A stretch of DNA of 64,000 nucleotides from Onchidella celtica (taxonomy: Eukaryota; Mollusca; Gastropoda; Systellommatophora; Onchidiidae): positions 29,506,477-29,570,476 of the forward strand of contig OZ007579.1 in NCBI GenBank assembly GCA_963931925.1. The letters are read 5' to 3'. This document shows positions 33,930-43,503 of the stretch, piece by piece (positions within the stretch are counted from its first letter, which is position 1; each line of letters begins with the position of its first letter). The notes under the pieces are model-generated. The model was not told the DNA's origin. It made no database searches and worked only from the letters and a program-made list of their open reading frames with translations. Made by a program: the position numbers and the translations under genes.

Positions 33930-36578
33930 ATGGCCGATTACACTTCCTAAATAAATTCAGCGAAGCTGTTAGGCATACCCGAGGACCAGCTGGCTTCTTG
34001 GTGCGAGAGTAAACTACAAGAAGACCTAGCTAGAAAAGAGCGTGCCGCAGAAAGAGCCGAGAAGGCCGCGGAACGCGAACGACAAAGAGAAATAGAAGAA
34101 AGAGCCGAGAAGGCCGCGGAACGCGAACGAGAAAAAGAAAAAGAAGAAAGAGAACGACAGAGAGAAATAGAAGAAAGAGTCGACAAAGCGGCTCATCGAG
34201 AGCACGAAATTGCCCTAAAGAAATTAGAGCTGCAAGGAAACCAACCGACCGCGGTTCCAAGTGTTCCAACGAATAATGTTAAAGCAAAACCAAAGCTTCC
34301 AACCTATAATGATAAGGTCGACCAGATCGATTCTTATATTCATCGTTTTGAGCTCCACGCGGTAGCCGCCGGATGGGAAAGAACTGAATGGACTTCGTGC
34401 CTTGCAAATTTATTAACGGGACGTGCACTTGAAGTATTCCATGGCCTCAACATCGAGGATTCTAAAAATTACGACATCCTTAAAAAGGCTCTTTTAAAGC
34501 GTTTTCAACACACCGAGGACGGTTTTCACCAAAGATTCCGGACTTGTAAGCCAGACCCGTCCGAAAATTTTTCAACGTACGTCGACCGCCTAAAGCACTA
34601 CTTAGACCGCTGGATTCAGCTGGCTGGTGTCGCTGACGGTAATTTTAAAGGGCTTTATGAGCTCGTTCTGAAGGATCAAATATTTAACGCGTGCCATTCA
34701 GAACTAGTCTCCCACATTAAAGAGTGGGCACCTAAGACGTTAGCGGAAATCACGTCCTTAGTGGAACAGTACGCGTCCGCACACCCTAATCGTTCGCTGG
34801 CTAAAGCCAAAACTAGCGAACCGTTTTATGCCGGAGTCGGTGGAACTGCGCCAATGGGTACAAGAAATTCTCGACCAGTTCATCGCCAGACGCCGCCTCC
34901 GCGTGCATATTCCGAACCGCCGCCCAATAAAGCTCGCGGTTTTCCAAGCCGTGCTGGACCTCCCACTCGGGGACATTTTATTCGCTATTCAGGTCCACCC
35001 CGTCGTGACATTAACGAGGGCTACCATTATCAGAGCCCACCATGTCCACCTCCTTGGGCATATTATAATAATCCATATAATGCACCTCCAATGCAACCCA
35101 GACGTAATATATATGACAGCATTAGGTGTTATCGGTGCAATAAACCAGGTCATACGTCAAAATATTGTAGGGTTCAGTTTGAAGCTGCAAATACTTGCAC
35201 CGTCATTGTTCCGGCTGCACAGAGTAGCCGTACCGTTGAAATTACGTCGCCCATGACGGGCACCGTTCCGGTTATGTCGGCCCTCCATCAACACGGGTCA
35301 TTGACCTTATATGAGGGTCATGTTAACGCCATACCCGCGTCTGTCTTACGCGATTCAGGTTGCACCACTATCGGTGTTAGGGAATCACTGGTCAGACCGA
35401 CCCAGCTGATTGAACAACAGGCAACCTGCATTACTTTCGGGGGCTCCGTCGAGCGATTCCGTCTCGCGGAGATATACATCGACACGCCATTCATTACAGG
35501 TGTCGTAATGGCATGCGTATTACCAAATCCGGTCGCCGATCTAATTATTGGTAATTTACCACAGGTTAATGATACACCTGACGGCCAGTTAAAAGTTTGG
35601 AACGAAAACGTTGCGTGTGTCACCACACGACAACAGTCAAAACGTCCACCGGATGGTACTTTACAAACCCCTGCGTTTGATTTTAATGTCACGCCTACAG
35701 TTTTCTATAAGGAACAACAAAGCGATCCATCACTAAAACCGCTGTTTGCGAAAGTTCAGCCTCAGAACCGAAATGCCTCTCCGTTTATCATTAAAAATGA
35801 ATTATTATACAGAAATTTCCGAAATAAACGTGAGACCATTGAACAGCTCGTGGTGCCTAAGTCGTTCCGTCGCGACATTCTGCGTCTCGCGCATGATACA
35901 TCATTTTCAGGCCATCAAGGTTCAGCCAGAACCAAATCACGGATATTGGCTCATTTTTTCTGGCCTGGTGTATACGCGGACGTGAACCGTTTTGTGGCGC
36001 GCTGCGATGTATGTCAAAAACGTACACCTAAAGGTAAAGCATCACGCGCACCCCTTCAGGAGATGCCACCAGTCTCAACACCATTCGAGCGTGTCGCGGT
36101 TGACATAGTAGGTCCTCTTAGTAAATCAGACAGAGGCCATCGATTCATCCTTTCGGTAATCGACTACGCGACGCGCTGGCCTGAGGCTATTCCTTTGAGA
36201 GACATTACGGCTGACCATGTCGCTGAGGCGCTTGTTACTATTTTCTCGCGAGTCGGATTTCCGACCGAGATTCTTTCAGACAGAGGACCACAATTCACCT
36301 CTGATCTATACAAAAAGGTACTAGAATTAGCGGGAATTAAACAGAAATTAACGTCCCCCTATCATCCGCAGTCAAATGGTTGTTGCGAGCGGTGGAATGC
36401 GAGCATGAAGTCTATGCTAGCACGCGTATCCGCCGACAAACCTGGAGACTGGGACCGTCAGCTCCCCGCTATTCTCTTCGCCTATAGGGAACTCCCGAAC
36501 GCGTCCACGGGTTTCTCCCCATTTGAGTTATTATACGGACGTAAACCACGTGGCCCGATGGCCATACTTAGTCAATAG
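33930..36578 (+). pseudogene. Gag-protease-integrase part of element 2 polyprotein (stop at codon 7; interrupted at 36573)
   Basis: ATG at 33930 matches the element-1 start but codon 7 is TAA (33948-33950). The frame is then open to 36572, where copy B begins and adds a TAG after one codon. Visible in order: Glu/Arg-rich coiled coil (~34010-34230), capsid-like region (~34290-34790), one CCHC knuckle (C-Y-R-C...H...C, ~35127-35170), protease with D-S-G (R-D-S-G-C, ~35350) instead of D-T-G, integrase HHCC (~35885-36020), core with D in V-D-I-V-G-P, D in L-S-D-R-G and E in C-E-R-W-N. No other frame break was found. Without readthrough or another start, gag could not be made from this copy. Confidence 0.88.
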
Positions 36579-36704
36579 AACTGATCCGCGTAAGGGGAAA
36601 AACCCAATCTATTTATAGGTCCACCGGAAATAGGTACATGAGACAGGCGCGGGGCTCTAGAAGAGTGTTATTTGTTGCTGAAGCTGTGCAGAAAAGTAAA
36701 TAAA

Positions 36705-36908
36705 ATGCGTAAAAGATGTGCCTGGGGAACCTGCAATAGCGACAACAAATATGCAGATCAGCCACACATGGATGGTGTGACATTTATTCCCTTCCCCAAG
36801 CCCAAAACAAACCCTGGGCGATGCAAGGAGTGGATTACGCTATGCAACCGGCCCCACGAGCAGCTGAACTTCAATAACATAAGGTCGCACCACTTCGTAT
36901 GTTCCAAG
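36705..36908 (+). CDS. Copy B transposase, exon 1 (THAP zinc finger)
   Basis: ATG 36705, 68 codons to donor AAG|GTTAGT (GT at 36909). Encodes most of a THAP C2CH finger: C-A-W-G-T-C near the start, F-I-P-F-P, the invariant Trp in K-E-W-I, then H-H-F-V-C-S-K. The final His of the C-x2-H pair is the first codon of exon 2, so the intron splits the zinc site. THAP domains in transposases bind terminal or subterminal DNA. Confidence 0.85.
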
Positions 36909-37523
36909 GTTAGTAAAGTGCACATTGAATTTGTTTTTATTTAAATGATGGATCATGTCTTAGATCTTGATCTTTAGATCTAGATGAAATTGATGGTGTG
37001 TACTAATACGTGTCACGGAAAAGTTCCGAATGCTTTCACCACACTCCTAGTGGCTAGAAGATAGCTAGATCTAGTCTAGATTCTATATCCACTCCAGTAG
37101 ATGTTATAATACACACATGACGGATTGAAAAGCACATCAGTCTATATCTAGATCGTTCACCTAATTTCTCCATAAAATCCCAATAGTCTGTGTAAGGGAA
37201 AGTTTTGTTTAGGGCCTCAGGGACAAATGAAGGGCTGCGGCTAGGATTAGGGCAAGAAACTGGGGAACGCATTCAGAACTATATTTGTTTGAGGAGTTTG
37301 ACTTTCAGAGACGAAAGAGGTAATTTATTGTTCTTATTTTGTGTTTGGATTGTTTCAAATTCATAAGTCATGGGTAGAACCAGCATGTATTCGCGCAGAA
37401 GGCAGTTTTTTTTAACGCTCACAGGATTTGAATAAATCATGGAAGATAGATCATATTAATTCTTTGTCCAAATGCACATTTTTGTGACGATGTCATTAAG
37501 TGAATTTTGATTTTCTTCATCAG

Positions 37524-37641
37524 CATTTTTCTGGCGGCAGACAGGATCCTGATCCTGCAGGTCAAGCAGCTCCACTTAAGAGAAGAAAAGCACCAGCTCT
37601 GCGCACAGCTCCTCCCCCGAAAAAAACCAGGAATGCTAAAG
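37524..37641 (+). CDS. Copy B transposase, exon 2 (end of THAP, basic linker)
   Basis: Acceptor CAG at 37521-37523; opens with H-F-S-G-G-R, completing the THAP finger, then a Pro/Lys/Arg-rich linker (L-K-R-R-K-A; P-P-K-K-T-R) that could be a nuclear localisation signal. 118 bases, leaving one base to carry over. The donor appears to be the minor GC type (AAAG|GCAAGA, 37642-37643). Only this donor gives a phase that fits exon 3. Confidence 0.75.
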
Positions 37642-38653
37642 GCAAGACATTTTGTACTACAATGAGCAACATGAAGAAGTCCAAAAGCAAATACAACAGC
37701 ATCATATTATTTATAACAAAATTATTTTATTGAATATTAGTCATATATTATGAAGATAATGTGCCTCTCTTATCTTTCTCTCTCACACACAAACAAACAC
37801 GACTCATGCACACTACCGAGCCATGCCATGATATACCTGATTCTCTGAAAAGACTGAAAGCTCAATACATAATAAATTCTTTTCTTTTTCGCACATCACA
37901 TAGACCTATCTCACATATGTAATTTATGAGCATTTGTTATCATACCGGTATTACCATTTGACAATGCTTTTAAAAGCATGAGTTTCTATTTACAAACAAT
38001 CACTGAAGTTGCTCGATAAAACACAGGCAGTTTTAGTGTTTCAGTGGTATTTTAATGACTTACTTTAATGATATTGCTTTGGGAGCTTTTAGCTAATAAT
38101 AATATAACAATAATAAAATGCAATAGCACGTGCAATCCAAAGTGTGGACCTTGGGTGCTTTACAAAACAAAGATACTTTTACATTAAAATACAGAGCAGT
38201 CATTTTTGAACCTACTCAGTACCGATTACTTATGGCACTGCTATTCCCTGTGTACCAGCCATTTTTCACTTTAAAAAGGTCACTGCATTTGCAGTTACTC
38301 ATAGATACATGGAATTTGGAATGTAGTTTAAAGAACTACAGATTTTAACAGGTGTTTTAAAAAATTGGGAGAAAAATTGCGAAAATGAGCAGCCAGACCC
38401 TGGTGAAAAAAAACAACAAAAAAACATCATAATAGACAGTTTCACTATAAAGTTCTTCCATCAATTTCTCATGATAGAGACTGTCGGCATTTTCACCCGA
38501 AACAGGTGCGGCAGTGGTATTGAGGGAGTTAAAACATTACATGCATTAAAAGCGATTGATAGACAATACGAACACTCACAGAATGTGCATTAAAAGCAGA
38601 GCATACATCTCTGACTTGGTAATTGATTTAATATTTTGTATTTCCATTTGTAG

Positions 38654-39969
38654 GATCTGAAGACAGTTCTACATCTTCTGTGGTTATGAATGGGTCTACA
38701 GAAACAGCTTACACAGTTATGCCATCTGCAGCGTCTGCAGCATGCTCTGATGCGGTCTCTCCTGCCTTAGGACTATCCAGCTTTGACTGCAGCAGAACAG
38801 ATCTACCAAATTTTTCCTGTCTGTTTGATAGCCCCACCAAAACAACTGAAGCTACAACTGTGCAGCCTGTCAATGAGCCACCCATCTTTGTGGGCCAGGA
38901 AATAGAAAACAATGTGCCAAAGACAACTCCTGAAAGGCTACCCATACCAGTACTTGAAGAACTTTGTTATAAGTCTCCAAAGAAAGTTCACAATCCATTA
39001 AAGTATGAAATTTATTGTAAAAACTGTAACATAACTATGGAAATTGATGACAAAGAATCAAGAGCTCTTATTAGAACCAGATTTCTTAACAAGGTTCTTT
39101 CTACAGACAGTGATTGCTTTTTTTTCACTGGAATTCCTACTGTTGAATTTTTGTACAGTTTGTTCGGGTGGGTTTCTAAATCCATAGACAACCTACAACT
39201 TGCTGCAAATAGGGACAGCTCAAAACGTTGGACTGTACATTATAAAGGCCAGTTCATCCTCACGCTGGTCAAAATAAGGAGAGGTTTTGACAATAGGCAT
39301 CTAGCATTCCTGTTTGGAATTTCTAGCTCCTCAGTTTCGAGGATATTTCATCTTTGGGTGAAGTTCTTAGACCATTGTTTCAGCCAGTGTATAAGATGGC
39401 CATCTAAAGAAACATGCCAATCCAATCTTCCACCTGATTTTGAAAGTTTTCCTCGAACAAGGGCAATCATAGATTGTACAGAATATTACATTGAGAGGCC
39501 ATTTATGCCTCATGCACAAAAATTAACTTACTCAAACTACAAACAGAGAAACACACTAAAGCAACTTATAGCAATTTCACCAACTGGTGCCATAACATTT
39601 GTATCCAAATTGTATGCAGGTAGCATCTCAGATCAGGCCATTGTTAATTGTTCAAACTTCCTGGACAAAATTGAAAAAGATGATGATGTAATGGCTGACA
39701 GGGGTTTTAATATCAGACACATGCTACTGAAAAAGGGTGCAACATTGAACATTCCTGCATTTTCCAGAGGTCAAAATTTAGGTGTAAAAGCTGTTCAAAG
39801 ATCAAGAAAAATAGCATCAGTGAGGATACATGTTGAGCGGGCAATTCTAAGGATGAAAACTTTCAGAATCCTTCGTGGCCCCATATCTTTAAAGCTCAGA
39901 TTTTCTCTGAACGCAGTAACGAGAATAATAGCTGTGCTTTGTAACTTCCAGGGACGATTGTGTGGTTGA
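38654..39969 (+). CDS. Copy B transposase, exon 3 (HTH and DDE catalytic domain)
   Basis: Acceptor TAG at 38651-38653; two bases complete the split codon, then the frame is open to TGA 39967-39969. The three exons sum to 1638 bases, a 545-residue protein. The C-terminal 300 residues hold a helix-turn-helix (L-T-L-V-K-I-R-R-G-F ... F-G-I-S-S-S-S-V-S-R-I-F, ~39255-39350) and the DDE triad: D in I-I-D-C-T-E (~39473), D in M-A-D-R-G-F (~39693), E in H-V-E-R-A-I (~39835). It belongs to the DDE_Tnp_4 clan (PIF/Harbinger and ISL2EU). It should cut and join the element ends in the nucleus. All catalytic residues are present. Confidence 0.88.
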
Positions 39970-40024
39970 GAAGACAATGAAAGTTGGACTGCAAATCCCA
40001 ACACACAAGACTGACATAAAATCT

Positions 40025-40958
40025 TTACATTGCCAACAGACTCGTAACCATTTCTTGATAAAATGTTGTGTAAAACAGAGAAAGTTTCTTTTGGCACTCC
40101 TTCCAAAACTCTGCATCAAAGGGAATGCTAACTGGGAAAATTCCTTTGTCAGTAAAAATAATTAATATTGCCTTGTTTATCTTGGTTACTGCCATTTGCC
40201 CCTGAATCTGATAATTATATTGATGGCTTCTGACAATGCCATATGACCCATCACTCTTTTCTTCAATGAACCCTGCCATCTTTCCTGCAACACGTGGAGA
40301 AAAGCTTCTATAAGAGAAAACACACTTGATTTCAATTAAAAAGGTCTCACATTTGCATGAAACAATACCATCAGGAGAACAGGCTATAAAAGGTAACTCC
40401 TGACTAATTATGATCCCTGTTGTAGCCACTTTGCACTGTTTGCACCCTTTGTGCTGTACTTTCAGACCCTGCAAGTACAGCCTCCTGGCTACACCTTCAT
40501 TTTTTCTGCCATATTTGATAGCTGGTGGTGGATTGTTTCCGTTTATGTTCGAATCTTTTAATAAACTTTTAGAAGTTTTATTAAAGTCAGTGCTGTGGCA
40601 AATTTTTTTGAAATTCGAAGAAGTCAGTAAATATTTGCGAATTAAATTCCAGTTCTCATTACAACTCTGGCCTCTCGTTGCGCTCTCTAAGATTTGTAAA
40701 TCCTCATTACAGTATGGGAGATAGTCTTTAACAAAAATCTCAGAGCACACACACGAGGCTGAAGGGCAGGTATGATCAGAGATAAAAGCTCTCAACTTGT
40801 CCTTTGGTGTTGGCACATGCAGTTGAGATGTCTTCTTCTTTTTCGGTGGGCGAGGCTGAATAGTATCCAAAGCTACTGCATCTGGTAGATCTCTCCTCAC
40901 AATGTTATCAAGATCTGCAACGGATGGCCATGGGACAGCATATGCTGAGGGTGCGGGC
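40025..40958 (-). CDS. Copy B YqaJ-type nuclease, exon 3 (catalytic domain)
   Basis: Minus strand: acceptor CAG at 40961-40959, open to the stop at 40025. Carries the YqaJ / lambda-exonuclease-like core: G-R-K-N-E-G-V-A-R (Glu), A-C-S-P-D-G-I (Asp), L-I-E-I-K-C (E-x-K) and Q-I-Q-G-Q-M-A-V, all in the usual order, preceded by a Lys/Pro-rich hinge (R-P-P-K-K-K-K). Such enzymes are metal-dependent 5'-3' exonucleases or recombinases. In this transposon type its role beside the transposase is unknown; end processing or repair after excision is a guess. With exons 1 and 2 the protein is 569 residues and the phase fits at both junctions. Confidence 0.87.
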
Positions 40959-40963
40959 CTGTA

Positions 40964-41816
40964 ACAGTAATGTATTATAATGTAATATGATTTTTTTTCC
41001 TGGCAATCACTAACCACATGTAAACACACACAAAATGCTTTAACTAGATGAAGAAACGCACGTATTGACTGTGAGTCAGATGGCAAGCTTTCTTGATAAA
41101 AGAGTTCTTAATTTTGTTCTCGTCGTGCTCCTTTGCATTTCCTCCCCCAGGATGTAATACAAATAAAATGATACCCTGGACAGTTGATTTATAAAACATC
41201 TGAATGAGTGTTTCGTCAAGAAACATATATTTGTTTGCCTTTGCATAAACTGAGGTGGTATGAACGTGACAGTCGAGTTTGGAGTTGACATGGATTCCAA
41301 GATAGTTATAAGCTGTATTAGCAAAGGTTAGATAAAGATGTTTAAACATACAAAGATCTATGTACATCACATTGTTCATCATTTTCTGTGGCTGGGGTTT
41401 CACATGAGTTAGACCAATGTAGCAAGTGTATGTTCTCGGATCGATGTCTTGATAAGATGACTGTTGCTAGTTGTTCCTCTTGAAATTATTGACCCATTTT
41501 TGCAAGTTACCATTGGCAGGTAGTATGATTGACACATTAAGTACAACCTTTGTTAAAGTGCTTTTTATGAATTAATAACTCTTTGCCATTATGTTATTTA
41601 TTTGTAAGTACGAGTCAACATTTCTACTGAAATCCTTTCAAAAGCTTGCATATAACAGTTAATAATTACCATTTATAGGCAAGAAGATTGAAATCTGTAT
41701 GCAATCATGATCTGTCAGTTTATGTATTACACTTTGAACAATAAATTTTTGTATGTTACATTTCAATTTCAGTACTTGTGCATTATTATTCTTGTACCAC
41801 AGTTAGCATCACTCAC
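40964..41816 (-). other. Intron 2 of the nuclease gene, holding a LINE fragment
   Basis: Runs from donor GT at 41816 to acceptor CAG before 40958. Contains the LINE reverse-transcriptase remnant at about 41050-41340; the rest is AT-rich with no frame. Confidence 0.6.
41050..41340 (-). pseudogene. LINE (CR1/L2-like) reverse transcriptase C-terminal fragment
   Basis: Minus-strand frame with Y-L-G-I-H-V-N-S-K-L-D, H-T-T-S-V-Y-A-K-A-N, then M-F-Y-K-S-T-V-Q-G-I-I-L-F and G-N-A-K-E-H-D-E-N-K-I, the conserved block following the RT domain in CR1/L2-type non-LTR elements. Only ~95 codons, no 3' tail seen. It lies in the intron of the nuclease gene in the same orientation. Confidence 0.65.
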
Positions 41817-42011
41817 CTTTTCTTATCTTGTGCACCTGACAATGACAAATTTAGATCACCCACTTCTACAGCAGTTGCAGTGTTTTCAGGATTTCTCTTT
41901 GGCTTTGACCAAGCACAGGGTTTTGATGTGCAAGCTTCCCCATCCTGTCCATTGACCCAACCGTCCCATTCGAAAAGTGCAGCTGTCACATGCCGACAGT
42001 ATCCATCAATC
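41817..42011 (-). CDS. Copy B nuclease, exon 2 (end of SWIM finger)
   Basis: Acceptor CAG at 42014-42012, donor AAAG|GTGAGT at 41816. 195 bases read G-Y-C-R-H-V-T-A-A-L-F-E-W, completing the C-x-C...C-x-H zinc site begun in exon 1, followed by a Trp/Lys-rich stretch (C-A-W-S-K-P-K). Confidence 0.8.
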
Positions 42012-42718
42012 CTGTTGATAAGTAAAATTCTGTCATTTCTTGATTATATGGCATGTTACGAGTTTATTTCCAAAGATTACAAACCTGTGTAACACTCTGT
42101 TAATAGGCATCTATTAGTATTACCTGCTAAAGATGTTTAATTTTATGCCAAGTTGGTTTCCAGGTCAAAGAGCCCAGGTCTTAGTTCAAGCTGCAAATCC
42201 TTATTTTAATTTTAGCATTTCTACGTCTAAGTTGCAGTCAATGTTGATAAGCCGTTAAAAGCAAGTCACAAGTAAGCTCTCACAAGTCTCAGGACACCTA
42301 CCTCAAGTAACAAGTCCCTATTTAAGCTAGGTACTTCTAGGTCACAAATCTACAACACATGCCAAAGAGTTGAAAAGTAAGGGAGCACTTCCAAATGCAA
42401 CTTATGTCAACTTACAGTAATTATAAATTGGCCTATTGAACATTTTTTAAAAACCATAAATTTGATGTGTTCATTATGGTATTATCTTTTTCTAATGCAA
42501 TGGGTAATAGGCCTGCAATTGGGAATAAATGATGAGATGAAAAATCTTCGCATTGGCACTTCTGTGGTGGTACCTGTTTGCCACTGTTGCAACTATAGGT
42601 ATAATTATGTACAGTAATTAAATTAATTGGTTCGAGCATGAGTCGCATTAGAAGTCTTCCAGAATGTTGTATAGCAGAACATTTTTTTACCAAATAAAGC
42701 AACTGGAAAAAGACTTAC
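42012..42718 (-). other. Intron 1 of the copy B nuclease gene
   Basis: From donor GGAGG|GTAAGT (GT at 42718) to acceptor before 42011. No frame or known repeat. Confidence 0.6.
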
Positions 42719-43299
42719 CCTCCACGACAACAACAGTAGGCACCAGTAATCGGGTTGCTATTCTCTCTTGATGAAAGAATGATCCACCCAACATAGTATG
42801 GGAGACCAGTTGTAGGATCCTTCGCATTGGTCCTCGGTTTAACTTGGAAACTGATGTGCTGGAACGAGGGTGCATCTATGAATGTTCCAGACTTCAGATC
42901 CAGCACATATCCGTCCTTAAACATGGCATACCCTTCCAGTTTGCTGTACTGCCTCAGAGAACTGTAAGTATACTCTCTTGACTGTGACAGGTAGCTCAGC
43001 AGATCGAAGGACGTTATCGCCGGAACGTTGGAAAGATCGTTGGTAGCCTCCAAGAGAGATGGCAGTGGCAAAGTCACATTAACACCGCTGTCCGTTGTAA
43101 CACGTAATTTAGACAATATGATATCAGATCTGCACTCCAGAAGACCATCTGGATCAAGATCTATGCTGAGCCTGTGAGCCTCCTGGCACAAATACACGAG
43201 TTCTCCTTTCCTTGAACCACATATTGCAACCCCTCTGGAGCGTAAATACTGCTGTAGTTCTGACACGTTCTTTATGTTGAACTCCATGCGGAACCACAC
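42719..43299 (-). CDS. Copy B nuclease, exon 1 (SAP-like N-terminus, start of SWIM finger)
   Basis: ATG at 43299 on the minus strand (a second in-frame ATG is at 43287). The first 35 residues (V-S-E-L-Q-Q-Y-L-R-S-R-G-V...G-S-R-K-G-E-L) have a SAP-domain-like helix pattern suggesting DNA binding. The exon ends with I-T-G-A-Y-C-C-C-R-G, the first cysteines of a SWIM-type finger, at a good donor. Length 581 bases, two bases carried over; the next exon restores frame. Confidence 0.82.
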
Positions 43300-43503
43300 A
43301 GAAATGCTTCAATTAATAAATCAATCGCAGATATCTCGATACTGCACAAAAATCGCTCCAATTTCACAAATTACGAACAGATCAATGCGGAGCACGCTAC
43401 TTAAGACTGGTTTGTTTACTGTAGATGTACCTACTTCCGGTCGAGTGGCGTTACTTCTATTTTTAGCTTGGGAAATTCCAACTTCAGTGGATTAATTCTA
43501 TTG

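Larger units (their letters stand above)
36573..43503. mobile_element. Autonomous DNA transposon, THAP/DDE transposase + SWIM/YqaJ nuclease (copy B, ISL2EU-like)
   Basis: 6931 bp inserted in the integrase tail of element 2. Ends are inverted: CAATAGAACTGATCC on the left, and TTCTATTG read inward as CAATAGAATTAATCC on the right. The similarity continues imperfectly for ~70-80 bp to an inner CACCGGAAATAGGTACAT / CGACCGGAAGTAGGTACAT block. Two convergent spliced genes fill it, with stops 55 bases apart. Gene pair and domain content match what I recall of the ISL2EU superfamily (IS5/Harbinger-related). Element 2 reads in the same codon phase on both sides of these limits; no duplicated target bases are obvious. 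Both genes look intact. Confidence 0.85.

Noticed and set aside
34828-35256. 142-codon plus-strand frame overlapping element 2 gag/protease
   Set aside because: Out of frame with the homologous gag-pol reading; no counterpart in element 1.
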